A stretch of 64,000 bases of DNA from Laetiporus sulphureus 93-53 (GCF_001632365.1 NW_024468518.1:538199-602198), one strand, 5' to 3'. Counted from the first letter of the stretch, positions 38,658-49,443 are shown. Notes: generated from the letters alone by a model not told the origin. Made by a program: numbers and translations.

Positions 38658-38789
38658 GTGTGCAATGGGCAAAGGTGGCAGGTAGCACAATGCGCAAGAA
38701 CTCAAACCGATGATCGAGGACCACTTGCCTTCTACAGTTGCCGCGATTGACGCTTGTCCTCTTCGCTCAGAACCTGCTACATATGCAAA
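38658..38789. promoter_or_regulatory. Divergent promoter inside the transposon
   Basis: Only 132 bases separate the integrase and BTB start codons, which point away from each other. The two genes are probably driven from a shared bidirectional promoter, so they would be expressed together. No TATA box could be assigned with confidence. Confidence 0.6.
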
Positions 38790-39857
38790 ATGGTGTCGGG
38801 AGTACAGCTTAAGTGCGACGACTTCAAGGCAAGCACTCTAGTCCAGTCAAGGCACTACTATAGTGAGCCTGAAGGAACATACGTTTTTTGAGTAAGACAA
38901 ATTTGGCTCTGAATAGACACTCAACTTACAATCTATCCAGGTCGAAGACACGATCTTCAAGCTTCATGCCGCAGTTCTCAAGAGTGCAAGCACAGTCTTT
39001 TCAGACATGTTCGCACTCCCCGCATCTGTTGAGAACATGGAATGCTCAGTAGATGGCCTGAACGAGGACAAACCTATAATACTATGCCAGGTTGCGGCAC
39101 AGGATTTCAGCTATCTATGCGACTTCCTTTATCTTCACAAAACGTGAGTCACATTGTTCAAGCGGGCATTGATAAACGAGTACAGAATCAATTTAGATGG
39201 ATATCCCCACCATACGACGTGCGGTTTCTCATTGCCGTCCTCGAACTATCACAGAAGTGGGAGATCACCAGCGGCGAGCAATGGGCAACACATTTTATCA
39301 AAACAATCGCTGATACGATCAAGCCAGCCCTACGGCTTCGATTGGCATGCGTGTACAACTTCCCAGAGTGGGTCCGGCCGGCTTTCATGTTATTGATGTT
39401 CAGGTCCTTGTGGGACTTGAAAAGGTGTGATCGTGAATGGTTAGGCTACGAGGCCTATACAATCATCGCACAGACTCAAGAGGAAGCACGTACCATCCGC
39501 CTCAAGCTCGCTTTTATCCCACCCGATATCAGCCAAGTCCGTGGCAATGACTGTTCCGAGAGCAAGCATCATCAATGTGTGGTGGCGTGGAAGGATGCAT
39601 GGATTGTGCACATGGGAAGGCAGCTGTGTCACCCATCACATATCTTCGCACTCAAGATGCACGAGGCAGAGGAGGAGATAAGGAAGCTACAGGTCAAAGA
39701 TATGAATAGAAGCTGCCGTGATGTCGCGGTGGCAATGGCAGCTGAGACGACGGGCTTCAGCGTGGAGGAGAAATTGATGAATGCAGCTGTGGCTGCACTG
39801 TCGGAAGTGCACTTTGATAGGCATGAGGCGATATCATTGGAGAATGGCCAGAGGTAG
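38790..39857 (+). CDS. BTB/POZ-domain protein carried by the transposon, 318 aa
   Basis: Three exons (38790-38882, 38941-39143, 39197-39857) sum to 319 codons including the stop. The BTB fold is visible as SRHYYSEPEGTYV-VEDTIFKLHAAVLKSASTVFSDMFALP, then DKPIILCQVAAQDFSYLCDFLYLHKT. A BACK-like helical region follows: FLIAVLELSQKWEITSGEQWA and LRLACVYNFPEWVRPAFMLL. The C-terminus is helical and charged. The first intron starts GTTTTT, a weak donor, so the exon 1/2 junction is the least certain point. BTB proteins dimerise and often act as Cul3 ubiquitin-ligase adaptors or transcription regulators. Agaricomycete genomes hold many cellular paralogs of this BTB type, so this is probably a captured host gene. 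Confidence 0.82.
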
Positions 39858-40121
39858 ATATATTCATCATGATCGCAAACTCTACATACAATGCTTCATC
39901 ATATCGCATTGTGACCGCGATGCCGGACTGTCTCACATCCATGCCAGCAAACCAGCGATATGGGAAAGAATCAATCCATATCCACCAAACACCTGAACCA
40001 TCACAGCGACATGAGCTGAACATACCTCCCGACTAACAGATCGTTTGGCGGCGTGTTCGAGTTATGCTCCATGCGCGTTAAGTCCCAAAACGCGCGCGTT
40101 AGGTTCAAAACGAGTTAGGAT
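39858..40121. other. Right non-coding arm of the transposon
   Basis: About 260 bases from the BTB stop codon to the right inverted repeat. It carries CGCGTTAA-type words at 40075-40082 and a CGCGTTAG variant near 40095, the mirror image of the TTAACGCG cluster at the left end. Confidence 0.6.
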
Positions 40122-40158
40122 TACGCGTTAAGAATAAATATACAGTTTGAACAGCATA
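40122..40158 (-). repeat. Right terminal inverted repeat of the transposon
   Basis: Reverse complement of 34205-34241 at 35 of 37 positions. The outermost 18 bases are identical in both ends. Confidence 0.9.
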
Positions 40159-40164
40159 CCAAGC
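40159..40164. repeat. Right target-site duplication, CCAAGC
   Basis: Exact copy of 34199-34204, abutting the right inverted repeat. Confidence 0.85.
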
Positions 40165-40356
40165 AGGGCCACACACGGCTGAGAATAGCGCTGCGGCTGC
40201 GATGCCCGGTGCTAACGGGCTACTAAGTGCCATCTAGTCGCTGGTGCTCGTGTCCCCCCTCTCGCCGCACGGCTTGCTCGCCATCGTCGTTCGCTTTCAT
40301 AACGCTCGTTCCCCTGTCCTCTCAGCCCGCGCGCACGATACCCACTGAGCACCACC

Positions 40357-41066
40357 ATGCCCCTCCGTCTGCGATCCTCAATGGCATCTAGTCTGTTCGC
40401 GATTTTCCTGGCGTGCTGTCTAGCACCCCTCGTCCAGGCAGAAATGATGTGTTAGTTGAGGCATTGGTAAGTTGGAAGCGTAGCCGCTGACGGGTGAATG
40501 CGCAGGGTGGAACTTTACCTCGCCTACCGCAGGGACAAAGTGGGCGAACGGCAAGACGAATCTGCTCTCGTGGCAGTCAGGCCTCCTAGAGGACCTGGAC
40601 GAGTTCGACATCGAGATGCAGCGCTTTAGCGTCGCAGGGCTATCATACGTCGCACACAACGGTACGTAGCCGTCCACTCCTCATCCACCGTCACTTACCA
40701 CACGATCCTCACCTGCCGCCGGGCACTCTCTCAGTCCCCGCGACGATGAACAGCCTGAACATATACCTCGACAACGTCCCAACGGGCGACGACTACTACG
40801 TCATGTTCCTCAACTGGACCGGCGGCACGCTCTACGCCACCTCGGACGCGTTCACCGTCGCGAGCACCGGCACCGCCACGAGCGACCCGAGTGCGCCCAC
40901 CATCTCTCTCACCCACAAGCCGAACACCGTCGAGCAGTTCGCGGCGACGTTTTCCTCGTCTGGCTTGCGCGGATGGACGATGCCGCAGGGGTCGTCGTTT
41001 CAGCTTCTCGTTGCGCTGTGTGCGGTCGCCATTGGTATACTGGGCGGTGCGCTGACGCTGCTGTAA
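40357..41066 (+). CDS. Kre9/Knh1-like GPI-anchored cell-surface protein
   Basis: Three exons join at GTTAGT/GCAG and GTACGT/TCAG signals. The protein of about 190 aa starts with a secretion signal (SSLFAIFLACCLAPLVQA). One Ig-like Kre9/Knh1 N-terminal domain follows: WWNFTSPTAGTKWANGKTNLLSW, EDLDEFDIEMQRF, LNIYLDNVPTGDDYYVMFLN and LYATSDAFTV. A Ser/Thr-rich stalk leads to a C-terminal hydrophobic segment (FQLLVALCAVAIGILGGALTLL) that ends the protein, as in GPI-anchored precursors. Family members are wall or membrane-bound and linked to beta-glucan assembly in yeast. The start codon lies only ~190 bp from the right end of the transposon, so its promoter has probably been displaced or altered. 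Confidence 0.85.
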
Positions 41067-41554
41067 TGTGCTTGACGGACAGTAGGAGTCGTGCGTCGAC
41101 TCTGTGACTGGGAATAGGGTGTGTTGTTCCTAATATATACCGCAACGACTGTTTGCTAGTAGACATGCTTACTCATTGTTTCTCTAACGGACTGCTATCG
41201 ACGGACACTCGACGCTGTACTTACGTTGGATCTCACATGCTGGTTGATAGTGCTTACTTCTCATTATAGACGCGGTTTTGGATACATACAATATCATAGT
41301 CAGTCGGTACCTCTACAGCATTCGCGTTCGAGAAACACGGACCTCAGGCTTGCACAGCCAAGACATGTAGCAGGGGGTGTAATTACTACCGTGCGTAATC
41401 ACAACTCTGTCCGGTGACAAGCAGCACAGGAATGGGCCAGTACAATATAGATTATGATAGTATGACAGAATCTCGGTGTGCAATGATAACGATAATCCAA
41501 ACCTGGGCGGGCTTCAAATCTATCAAACGCCCCTCTCATATTCACCTCGGTAGC
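41067..41554. other. Tail-to-tail intergenic region
   Basis: 3' regions of the GPI-protein gene and the minus-strand F-box gene. No feature is recognised. Confidence 0.6.
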
Positions 41555-42505
41555 TTAATAGTACTCTTCTTCACCTCCCTCCATCCACCCTCCACGATCT
41601 CTGATTTCGCCTGAAGCACCGAGCTTGGCTTTGCTGCGGGGCTTTCGCCCGTGCAGTTCCTTGTACATCTCGCGCATCTCATTTTTTGACGGGCGCACTT
41701 CGCCCTCTGCCTCCTGTCGCCACTTCTCCTCGCGTGCCTCGCGGGGAGTCTGGTTGCCCGAGCCAGGCGTAGAGCGGCCTGAATAGGAGTGATAGACGGG
41801 TCCGATATCTTGCGGCCGTGACGCAAGGGATTGCAGGTAGAGGATGCGCTATCGGAAGGGTTGCGACGGAAAGAGGTAACGAGAGAGTCACAATTAACAA
41901 ACGGTCGTCAATTAGACAGGTGATGTACTGACCCAATTCTGCTTGGACTCGCGCTTCGTCCATTTGCCAGGAGGCAAGCTATCGTCATGAAAGTTCTCTT
42001 TCCGGTAGTGCTGGAACCAGACTACACACCAGCATGAGTCAGCACCGAGTATTGCGGATCAAACTTCTGTGCACTCACCATAATTTATCGTCTGGCTCCT
42101 GTTCCACTTCTTCGACACCCGGGAGCACTTCGCGAGCTGCGCGATCGTCAGGAGGGAGAAAATTCTCTGCGACAGGTCAGTCGGAAATGCCCTCAGAGGG
42201 TCAGGCGAGGTGCCCTGCGATGTCGATGAAGTGTGGTACGCCCGGCGGGGTAGCCGTGAAGCACCCCCAGGACCTGGGGATGCCGGGCGCGACGATGGCC
42301 TTGATTGCGATGCGGGCGTGCCAGGGGCTGACACCTGCATTCCGGAATGAGATGGGAAAGCTAGAGCAGCAACATGGTCACGTACAACGCCCACGAGCTC
42401 GTCGTCGCTGTCCCGGTCATTCTGCGGGGTGCTCCGTTCCCCTTGAAGCTGCTTATCGAGCGAATCTAGCGTTTGCGTGCGGAGCACGCCTTGCAGGAGA
42501 CTCAT
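41555..42505 (-). CDS. F-box domain protein
   Basis: Three exons on the minus strand. After MSLLQGVLRTQTLDSLDKQL and a Ser/Pro-rich linker there is an F-box: AFPTDLSQRIFSLLTIAQLAKCSRVSKKW. It is followed by WFQHYRKENFHDDSLPPGKW and a charged C-terminal half rich in Lys/Glu/Arg (REAREEKWRQEAEGEVRPSK, MREMYKELHGRKPRS), ending GGEEEYY. Introns join at TATG/TCTGG and AATTGG/CGCATC in phase. The F-box would bind Skp1 in an SCF ubiquitin ligase. No LRR or WD repeats are seen, so the substrate-binding part is unknown. The most C-terminal residues follow the frame that stays in phase with exon 2. Confidence 0.8.
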
Positions 42506-43029
42506 GGTTGTTGTCTAGGGTTTGTGTGAAAATGTGGGAGATGGTGGTGGTTGCGAGGAGAGTCGTGCAGAGCGAGAGAGCACGGTGGCTGGATTACATA
42601 GGAATCGGAATAGCTGTGGCTTGGGATTGGTCCTGCATGACGTCAGCTAGCCCGGAATGGAAGGTCTCCTTGTTCCGCTGCCCTCTTCCGAGTCTTTCCT
42701 GTGCGTGCTGGTGCGTTCTGGAGCATTGCGGAGTGTGCACGTCCGTGCCACTAATTGAAGATCAAACTTACCTCATTGCCTAGGGGAGATGTTGACAAAG
42801 TAAGTACAGTTGTCTATTCTTTTAATAAATTAGCTGTGAAAGTACATGCAAGTGTATCAGTACGCCGAAATTTTTTTCAACATGTCATCAATGAGCAGGT
42901 CGTTTCAAAGTTTCAATAGTGAGCGCTGAATGAAACAAGGGGAATGACCAAGGCCACCAGGCGGGCAAGCAGGGAACCAGTTCGAAATGACCGAGAATGT
43001 CATGCGCTATAGATTGATGTCTCGAATTC
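42506..43029. other. Intergenic region
   Basis: About 520 bases between two minus-strand genes. It should hold the F-box gene promoter. No feature is recognised. Confidence 0.5.
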
Positions 43030-43847
43030 TCAGCATCGCGAATAGATCTCGACCCCTGCTTCCTCAAACAATTGTCGGAATTCCAGTGTATCCGGTTTCA
43101 GACAGCCGTCAAGTGGCGTTGCTACGGCTCTCAGCCTGTTCCACTCATCACGGAAGAAGACGTCGTATGATGGAACCTGTTGCATCGGAGAAGGCCATCA
43201 GCCATCTGCATTACAAAACACAGATACACCCATACTCGCCTGTGGTCTCTGTGAATCTCTGTATGGCTTGAGGATCTGTCCGTGATACCATCTTCCGAAG
43301 CATTTTACCAAGGCGGTTTCCCCGCGCTAAAAGTCAGGAATCAACATTAACGAACAGATAGAAAAAAAATGAGAGTTTTCACCTTGAACTTGTAGTCCAT
43401 CGCAAAATCCAAGTCGTACGCTTTGATATCACGACGATGAGCTGTGGCGTCGTGCGATATCACCTTCAAGCTCCTCTTATCGGCATCGATTGCTGATTCA
43501 CCGCTCTCAGACATCTCATAATCGGCATCAGAGTCCTCCATAGATGCGTCTGATTCATCGTCGTCAGAATACGACTGCTGCTGCCGTTGTATAGGTGCAT
43601 TTTGTGTGGGTCTCTTTGGCGAGTTCATCATGGAAGGTCTTGGCTGCAGCCGTCCACGCCACCGCGGGACGTCGGAATCTTCATCGTACTCTATGCTCGG
43701 CGCAATGGCCAGTTTGTGATCGAGCTCAGGGGAGAGCGGTGGCAGATCAAACGATGAGCCACTGGAAGACGACGAAGGGGATCGGCAGAGACGACGACGG
43801 CCGTGACTCGACGGCGCACCACGGCGGCGAGCTGTGTAGTTTGTCAT
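43030..43847 (-). CDS. Small acidic protein with Tudor/chromo-like motif, paralog 1
   Basis: Three exons on the minus strand, about 240 aa. The first half is disordered, Arg/Ser-rich then strongly acidic (SYSDDDESDASMEDSDADYEMS). Exon 2 begins RGETALVKCFGRWYHGQILKP, which resembles the first strands of a Tudor/chromo-type barrel (small basic-aromatic beta motif). Exon 3 ends VPSYDVFFRDEWNRLRAVATPLDG and KPDTLEFRQLFEEAG. The same order of motifs occurs in the gene at 45380-46020, so the two are paralogs. The role is unknown. An acidic tail plus a Tudor-like fold could mean chromatin or RNA-protein binding. Exon 2/3 joining uses GGT|GTATCT and CAACAG. Confidence 0.65.
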
Positions 43848-45379
43848 CGTATCTGTGATTGAAGGGCGAGTGAGCGACAATGATTGGAATAGGCTAGAGG
43901 AAGGCGGGCGGCACGCTAAAGTAATATGGGGGAGGGAAGATAGGGTGGTTGGACCCACTCCTTTATACTCTTACGTGGCCACAAAGGATGGTGCTGCGCT
44001 AAGCGCGGTGTTATTTGTTTTCCACGCCTCGCACGCCGCTCGCGGAGAACAAGAAGAACTTCTTTTGTGATCTCTCGATATGGAATGTGGTCTCTGCCCT
44101 AGCGACGTAAAAAAAACGTGGCGCCAGCAGCAGCTGTGACTCGCCGGACCGCTGCCACGTCCAATGAAGAATGAAAGAATGCACGCAAGGTCGCTCACCT
44201 GATATTGTTATGCTGGAAGGGAGAAAGGAGGTAGTAGTTTTAGAAGCGATGGGCGGATCTTAGTGCGCTGTTACTGGCTCAGCTGGCGTCCAGGGCACTG
44301 GTTCTTAAGTGGCGAGGAGAGAGCTGCTCAGGATCATATATAGGGCGATGCCACAGCCTCATGATGATGGGTGGCGACTCGGAGTGGCATGTTATGATCG
44401 ATTATCACTCTCGCCTTCATGCAACCACAAGCGAGCACATCGCGAGTAGGGCATGTCCCGGCGCAAAAAAAGTATGAATCATCTATTATGTAGTATGAAT
44501 CGCGCGTGCTCTTGAGAGGGTCATTGTTCAAAATCATAAGACAAAAGGCGTGGACGGAGCGCGCGCGCGCCACACGGCCATGGCGGTGGCACGGGAGATT
44601 ATCACCCATTTGCGGTGGCATACCTGTCCCTCATCGGGCGTCTACAAAGTTCCTCACACAGCTCCCTGCGCGAAACCCAGCCATACCTAAGATGAGTGGA
44701 GATCGCATATTATGTACGTAGACGTCTAAAAACTGTGTTCGGTCGGTTGGCGCTGGGATTGGGAACTGTTGTCCGATATTCGTGTTCCTCGGACATCGTC
44801 GAACTTGAACCTTGTTATCCAGCTCTCAAGCAAGCTCTACGACAATGGACAACATAAATGACGGTAGCCAGCCCTCGGGCCAAGTTAATTGATTATCTGT
44901 GGAGCATGTAAGGCAACAGGATCATGCTGCGGACTACAATGATTGATGTTGTAACCAAGCAGTGGCCGAACAAGTGTGAGTGTCCGAATAATATAATCTT
45001 GATCATGCGTCACCTCATGCCAGACAAGGCGATTTTAGCCTCATTGGACGAACCCGAAGGTCAAATGCAGCAAATAAACTGCTGCTCATAATAGCCGCCT
45101 TATTAAGATGTCTGCTTATATCGTAGTGTCTTGCCGATGTGTACTAATGGTGGAAGTCGAAAGACGGATATTGAGGATGAAACATCAAGGAGCACATGCT
45201 ATCCGTGTCCAAGAGAATGCTACATCCTGTATACGCGATTTGACGATCCGTTACTAACGGAACAATAATCCTGATCGTAGTACAGTTGATCAAAGCAACA
45301 GCAATGGTCAATACAGAGATAAAACAAGAGATAGATAGTCATATATTTCGGGGACTACTTTTCAATCAGATGGTCATGT
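43848..45379. other. Long intergenic region
   Basis: About 1.5 kb, AT-richer from 44900 on. It should include the promoter of the paralog-1 gene. No convincing gene, RNA or terminal repeats were found. Confidence 0.5.
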
Positions 45380-46020
45380 TCAAAGCGGTTCGTCGCCTGA
45401 CGAGAGTAACCGACGGACAAGCGGAGTGTCCGGTACAGTTTTTCCGTCCTCCAGCGCGAAGGCCGACTTCAGGTTCGCTCGCCTCCTTAGTCCGAACTGG
45501 ACAGTGTACATTTGCACCTATGTGACGAGCAACGAGAGCTCACATCAGCAGCCGCTAAATTGAGCGCGTGGCCACTTACTCCAGGCCTGCTTTTGCTTTC
45601 TGACACTTTGAGGACCTTTCCTTTGACCCATCGGTCGGTTGGCTTCACCCAGACTACGTCGCCTTTCTGTCAATGGGGTATCGTGGTAAGTATTCGTCCG
45701 AAACACAGAGAAAGGTCGTTGGTGCGAACCTCGATAGTACATTTGGTTGGTTCGACTGGTGCAGAATGGCCACTCTCGCCACTGTCGGCACCACCATCGG
45801 CGAACTCCTCGTGTCCCGATGGCCCAGGCTCATCGACCTCCATCTCAGAGCACTCATCCGCCCCGTCGTAGCCCTCCTCCTCACAATCCGAATCGTCGTC
45901 AGAAGAAACCTCCGGCTCCGGACTCTTCCTAAGGACGCCCATGATGGACCAAACATTCCTCCGTGGCGCGTAGTCTTCATAGCCATATTCATCAACGTAC
46001 GGCGAGCAGTTGAAAGACAT
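45380..46020 (-). CDS. Small acidic protein with Tudor/chromo-like motif, paralog 2
   Basis: Three exons on the minus strand. The N-terminus MSFNCSPYVDEYGYEDYAPR is followed by an acidic region (SSDDDSDCEEEGYDGADE). Exon 2 reads KGDVVWVKPTDRWVKGKVLKV then SESKSRPG. Exon 3 reads VQMYTVQFGLRRRANLKSAF then DGKTVPDTPLVRRLLSSGDEPL. Domain order and intron positions parallel the gene at 43030-43847 (K/RGDxVxVK..RWxxGxxLK; YxVxF; PDTxxxRxLL). The first intron donor (GTTCGC) is weak, but the join is in phase. Function unknown. The VWVKxxDRWxxGKVL pattern is Tudor/chromo-barrel-like. Confidence 0.65.
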
Positions 46021-47680
46021 CTTCAAGTGAAAAGGCAATTTGTTGGAAGCACTATTATTGAGAAACGAGTGGGACGAAGTACGAGGCTAAGACATGGGCC
46101 TTTTATACCTAGGATGATGTGGCTCGAACACGAGGCCAATTCCTGATTGGTCACCGTGATGAGTGGCCAGTGGACTTTGTGGGGATTGAATTACCCACGA
46201 TCCGAACGTGTGGCAGCAACCTCCGCTTGAGCCGTTTGGCCACTCGATGTGGCACCGGAGGCATTTTGCCTGCACCGAGTGGGCGCATCGAGGCCCTAGC
46301 TGGATTCTCTCGCATATCTTCTCGAGCCCAAGTCATCTTCACATCCTTTTCTCGCGCTGCCTATTGGTACGTGTCAGACAGTCCTGGAGTAGTCGAAACA
46401 GATGTTCAGATGTTGGCTACACGAGCGGGGGGTCACCACATCGTGCGCACCTGCAGTTATCCGGCAATATCCTCAACTCCACGATTTCTTAACGTGTTTT
46501 AACTGCCTTGATGAGCAAGGGCCAGCTATCCTTCGAGCAGTAAGCGATATAATCGATATTCCTCCTGTGACGTATACAAAGTATCAGAGCATCCCGCCCA
46601 ATTGAACGCATGCGTTCCTACATACTAATTATCCATATATTCCGAGTTGCAAGTCCAAAGTATTAAGGGCGGTAACGGACAAAAAGGCTATCCGCGAAGT
46701 GCTTGCATTGAGCATCGGGCATGGACACTCCAACGCCTATTTGAAAGGATCCCCGAGAAACTCTCGTAGAAGGAAGTTCCTACGTTCGCACGCCTCGCTA
46801 GGATATTGGCCTTATGATAGGAGAGCTTTCCAATGAGGCTGCGCGACTGCGGATCACACCGTCTATATCGCAATCCAGTGCAAGATATCTGTATGTTCCG
46901 CAGGCGTTGATCCGTTCTTGTTTCTCAAGGACGTTGTTAGCCGAGAGGCCGGAAAACAGAGCATGGCACGGCTTACATTACGCTCAATGGTACAATGAAA
47001 CTGGATAGCCAGAGTCACCGCATGCAATTCTTGACGGGATTGCGAGCAGTGCACAGATAAATATGCAGCCGTGTGCATGATTAACACAGCACGCAAGACT
47101 AGCAAGACTAGCAATAGAGATGATGCTCCCGCAGAGAGATGGTTGCAGGATTATCTGCAATCCGAGGCTGTTCTGTTATCATCCCAGCTTCCTTTTTTTA
47201 AAAGAAAAACTCACAACCAGCAAATCAATTGACGTCACGTAGTATTTGAGAGCATTTCTATCGGTGCGTCCGTGTTAATTAGCAAGTTGGCCCTCAAGCC
47301 TCGGCGAGGAGATGACATCAGCAATAAAGCAGTCTCAGTTGAGCGTAACGCTGGCGGTAAGGCGCTCAACAAAGTCTCGTTCAGGATTGTTCATCTTTGC
47401 CGTTATGATTGTCCTGCACAGCTCCGTACGATGCGAACAGCGATGTCGATTGTAAGGGGGAGCCGCTTCTCCTTCGTGGACGAATCCATGCCGCGGTTCC
47501 TCGGCGAAAACTACGCCGTAGCTATGTCGGCTGGTTGCAGCTGACTTTCATCATCGGAACGTACCCCTCCCTCTTCTTTCAAGATCGCAGCCCTCTCCTT
47601 CACTAGTGCATTTCCCATCGTCCCTCCTGGGTCGGACACTTTGTGCGCTGGTTGCTTCCACACTATCACCCGTCGCAGCG
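46021..47680. other. Long intergenic region
   Basis: About 1.7 kb between divergent genes. A plus-strand frame at 46119-46502 is open but has no protein-family character. Both promoters should be here. Confidence 0.5.
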
Positions 47681-49443
47681 ATGCAGGAAGCGTCTGCGCG
47701 TACACTCAGTCAGTCTTCTCCTCTCGATTCCTTCGTACGCCGGACGTCTCGCAAGGCACATCTCACACCTCTATTGACGCCCTCGAGAGCGGCTGCGCAA
47801 GCCGCGCCTCAGCCAGTGGAGCATTCTCCCATCCTTCACACGAACTTCCGCACATCCTCGACGACGTTCGACTCGTATTCGCAACATGATCGCAGCGGCA
47901 GCGATGCCCAATCCAGCTACTCATGGGCCAAACACGACTCGATGACCCACGACCCACGCGTGAGTGGCCAGGGGCTGCTGTCGGCGAGCTTCGCGGGGAC
48001 CCGTGCAGGGCCAAGTAGAGGCGAGTCGATGATCGACTCCGTATACTCCGAGTCTACCTATGACATCGACGAAATCACTGCGCAATATCGCGACTCTCAG
48101 TACCGTGACTCCTGGCGTTCAGAGGGTAGCGCCAGGCCGGGCCAGTCATCGCAACAGTCTGCGGCCGCGTCGATTCCCACAGTGGTTGTTTCTACAGATC
48201 CAGGACCGCACGATGCGGGAGGTGAGCTCCCGTCGCAAGTGCAGGGCACCGGACAGGTCAACTTCTCGCGGCCGGCACCTCCTGCCGTGGACAGATCGGA
48301 CGAACGCAAACTGGAGGTGCTGAGGAGGAACCAGCAACGGTCGTCGAGGTCGTCTTCGGCCGCTTCCCGACAGTCCCCGCGTTCGCCCCTCGGGCAACAT
48401 GAGGTGCAAGTGAATGCCAGTCGATCCGATTCTAGTATGGGTGCGAATTCTCCGCGATCACCTTCAGTAGGAGCTGCGAGCCCACAGGTGTCGCGCGTCT
48501 CTCCAAACCTCTCACCATCTGCGCCTCCATCAACTGTCGGTTCTCCGCAAGGATCACCTCGGCCGACAACTCCTCTTAGCCTCTACTCAAACTACTCCTA
48601 CTATAACCTCGAGAACCTTGTGCCAACTCCCACCACGCCCGGTCATCCACCAACGTCACCGTCACCGTCGCCGTCACCATCGTTGTCCCCACGACCAACA
48701 ACCGCCTCTCCGGCGCCTAAAGAATCTAAGACTCCGGAAGAATTCTTGCAGCTTGGTATCGCTCATCATGAGGCAAACCGGTTGACAGATTCTGCGGCAT
48801 GCTTCCAGAAGAGCGCAACGTTGAATGGCGGGTGCGGAGTGGGAATGCTCATGTGGGGCCTCACGCAGCGGCATGGATGGGGCTGCACGCAGAACGAGCA
48901 GGCGGGCTTTAGGTGGCTCAGGCGTGCGGCGGAGGTCGCAGTGGAAGACTTGGAGCATGCGAGGAGAGGTGTGAACACAGGTGCGGTGAAGGTGAGCGGA
49001 GTTTAAGCTCAGATTGTGGAGGATTTCAAGCTGACATAGAAGCGGTGTTAGAAAGAGCTTGTGCTAGCTATCTACGAGGTAGGGCAGAGCTTCTTTCAGG
49101 GATGGGGTGTGGAGAAGGACAAGGAGATGGCAGTGGTATGTTTGTGATCGCGCCTTTTCATGAAGCAACGATGCCCGTTGATCATCCCGCTATTATCCAG
49201 AGCTACTTCCGCATGGCAGCACGGCTTGGGGACCCGGATGCTCAACAAGATCTTGCATTCTGTCTGGCAAACGGCAAGGGCTGCAAGAAGGACAAGAAAG
49301 AGGCGGCCAAGTGGTACCGCGCTGCGGTAAGATCGACCCGCGTTGCCATTTTTAGGCTGTTATACTCAGTGTGCGGACTTCAGGTTGCTCAGGGTGTGAG
49401 CGATGTGGGACTTGCCTGGATATACAAAGAAAAATACCAGTAG
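47681..49443 (+). CDS. Sel1-repeat protein with long disordered N-terminus
   Basis: Four exons. The first ~350 residues are Ser/Pro-rich, with SPSPSPSPSLSP and a YDIDEITAQYRDSQYRDSW segment. The C-terminal ~200 residues carry Sel1 repeats: EEFLQLGIAHHEANRLTDSA, CGVGMLMWGLTQRHGWGC, IYEVGQSFFQGWGVEKDKEMA, YFRMAARLGDPDAQQDLAFC and GKGCKKDKKEAAKWYRAAV, ending IYKEKYQ. Architecture is like yeast Dsf2/Chs4-type regulators of cell wall and morphogenesis. Sel1 arrays are protein-binding scaffolds. The intron after NTGAVK uses the acceptor GTGTTAG, because the earlier AG would lead to a stop. The start codon is the first ATG in frame (MQEASARTL). The frame is open a little upstream without an ATG. Confidence 0.82.

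Larger units (their letters stand above)
34205..40158. mobile_element. Complete 5,954-bp integrase-type DNA transposon with BTB and acidic accessory genes
   Basis: Bounded by 37-bp terminal inverted repeats (35 of 37 match) and a perfect 6-bp direct repeat CCAAGC. Both ends carry several TTAACGCG words just inside the inverted repeats, likely transposase-binding sites. Three genes, 34836-36463 (-), 36637-38657 (-) and 38790-39857 (+), all splice to uninterrupted frames. The transposase is a retroviral-type D-D-E integrase. Such integrases in Ginger, Maverick and retroviral elements give 4-6 bp duplications, consistent with the 6 bp here. The small size, lack of polymerase and the BTB gene separate it from Mavericks. 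No poly-A, LTR or RT is present. It looks young and possibly autonomous. I do not recognise a named family. Confidence 0.85.

Noticed and set aside
34205..40158. Maverick/Polinton virus-like transposon
   Set aside because: The integrase and 6-bp duplication would fit, but the element is only about 6 kb with short ends and has no DNA polymerase B, protease, ATPase or capsid genes.
46119..46502. 127-codon plus-strand frame
   Set aside because: No family match, no codon-like composition and no splice context. Most likely chance in a long intergenic region.
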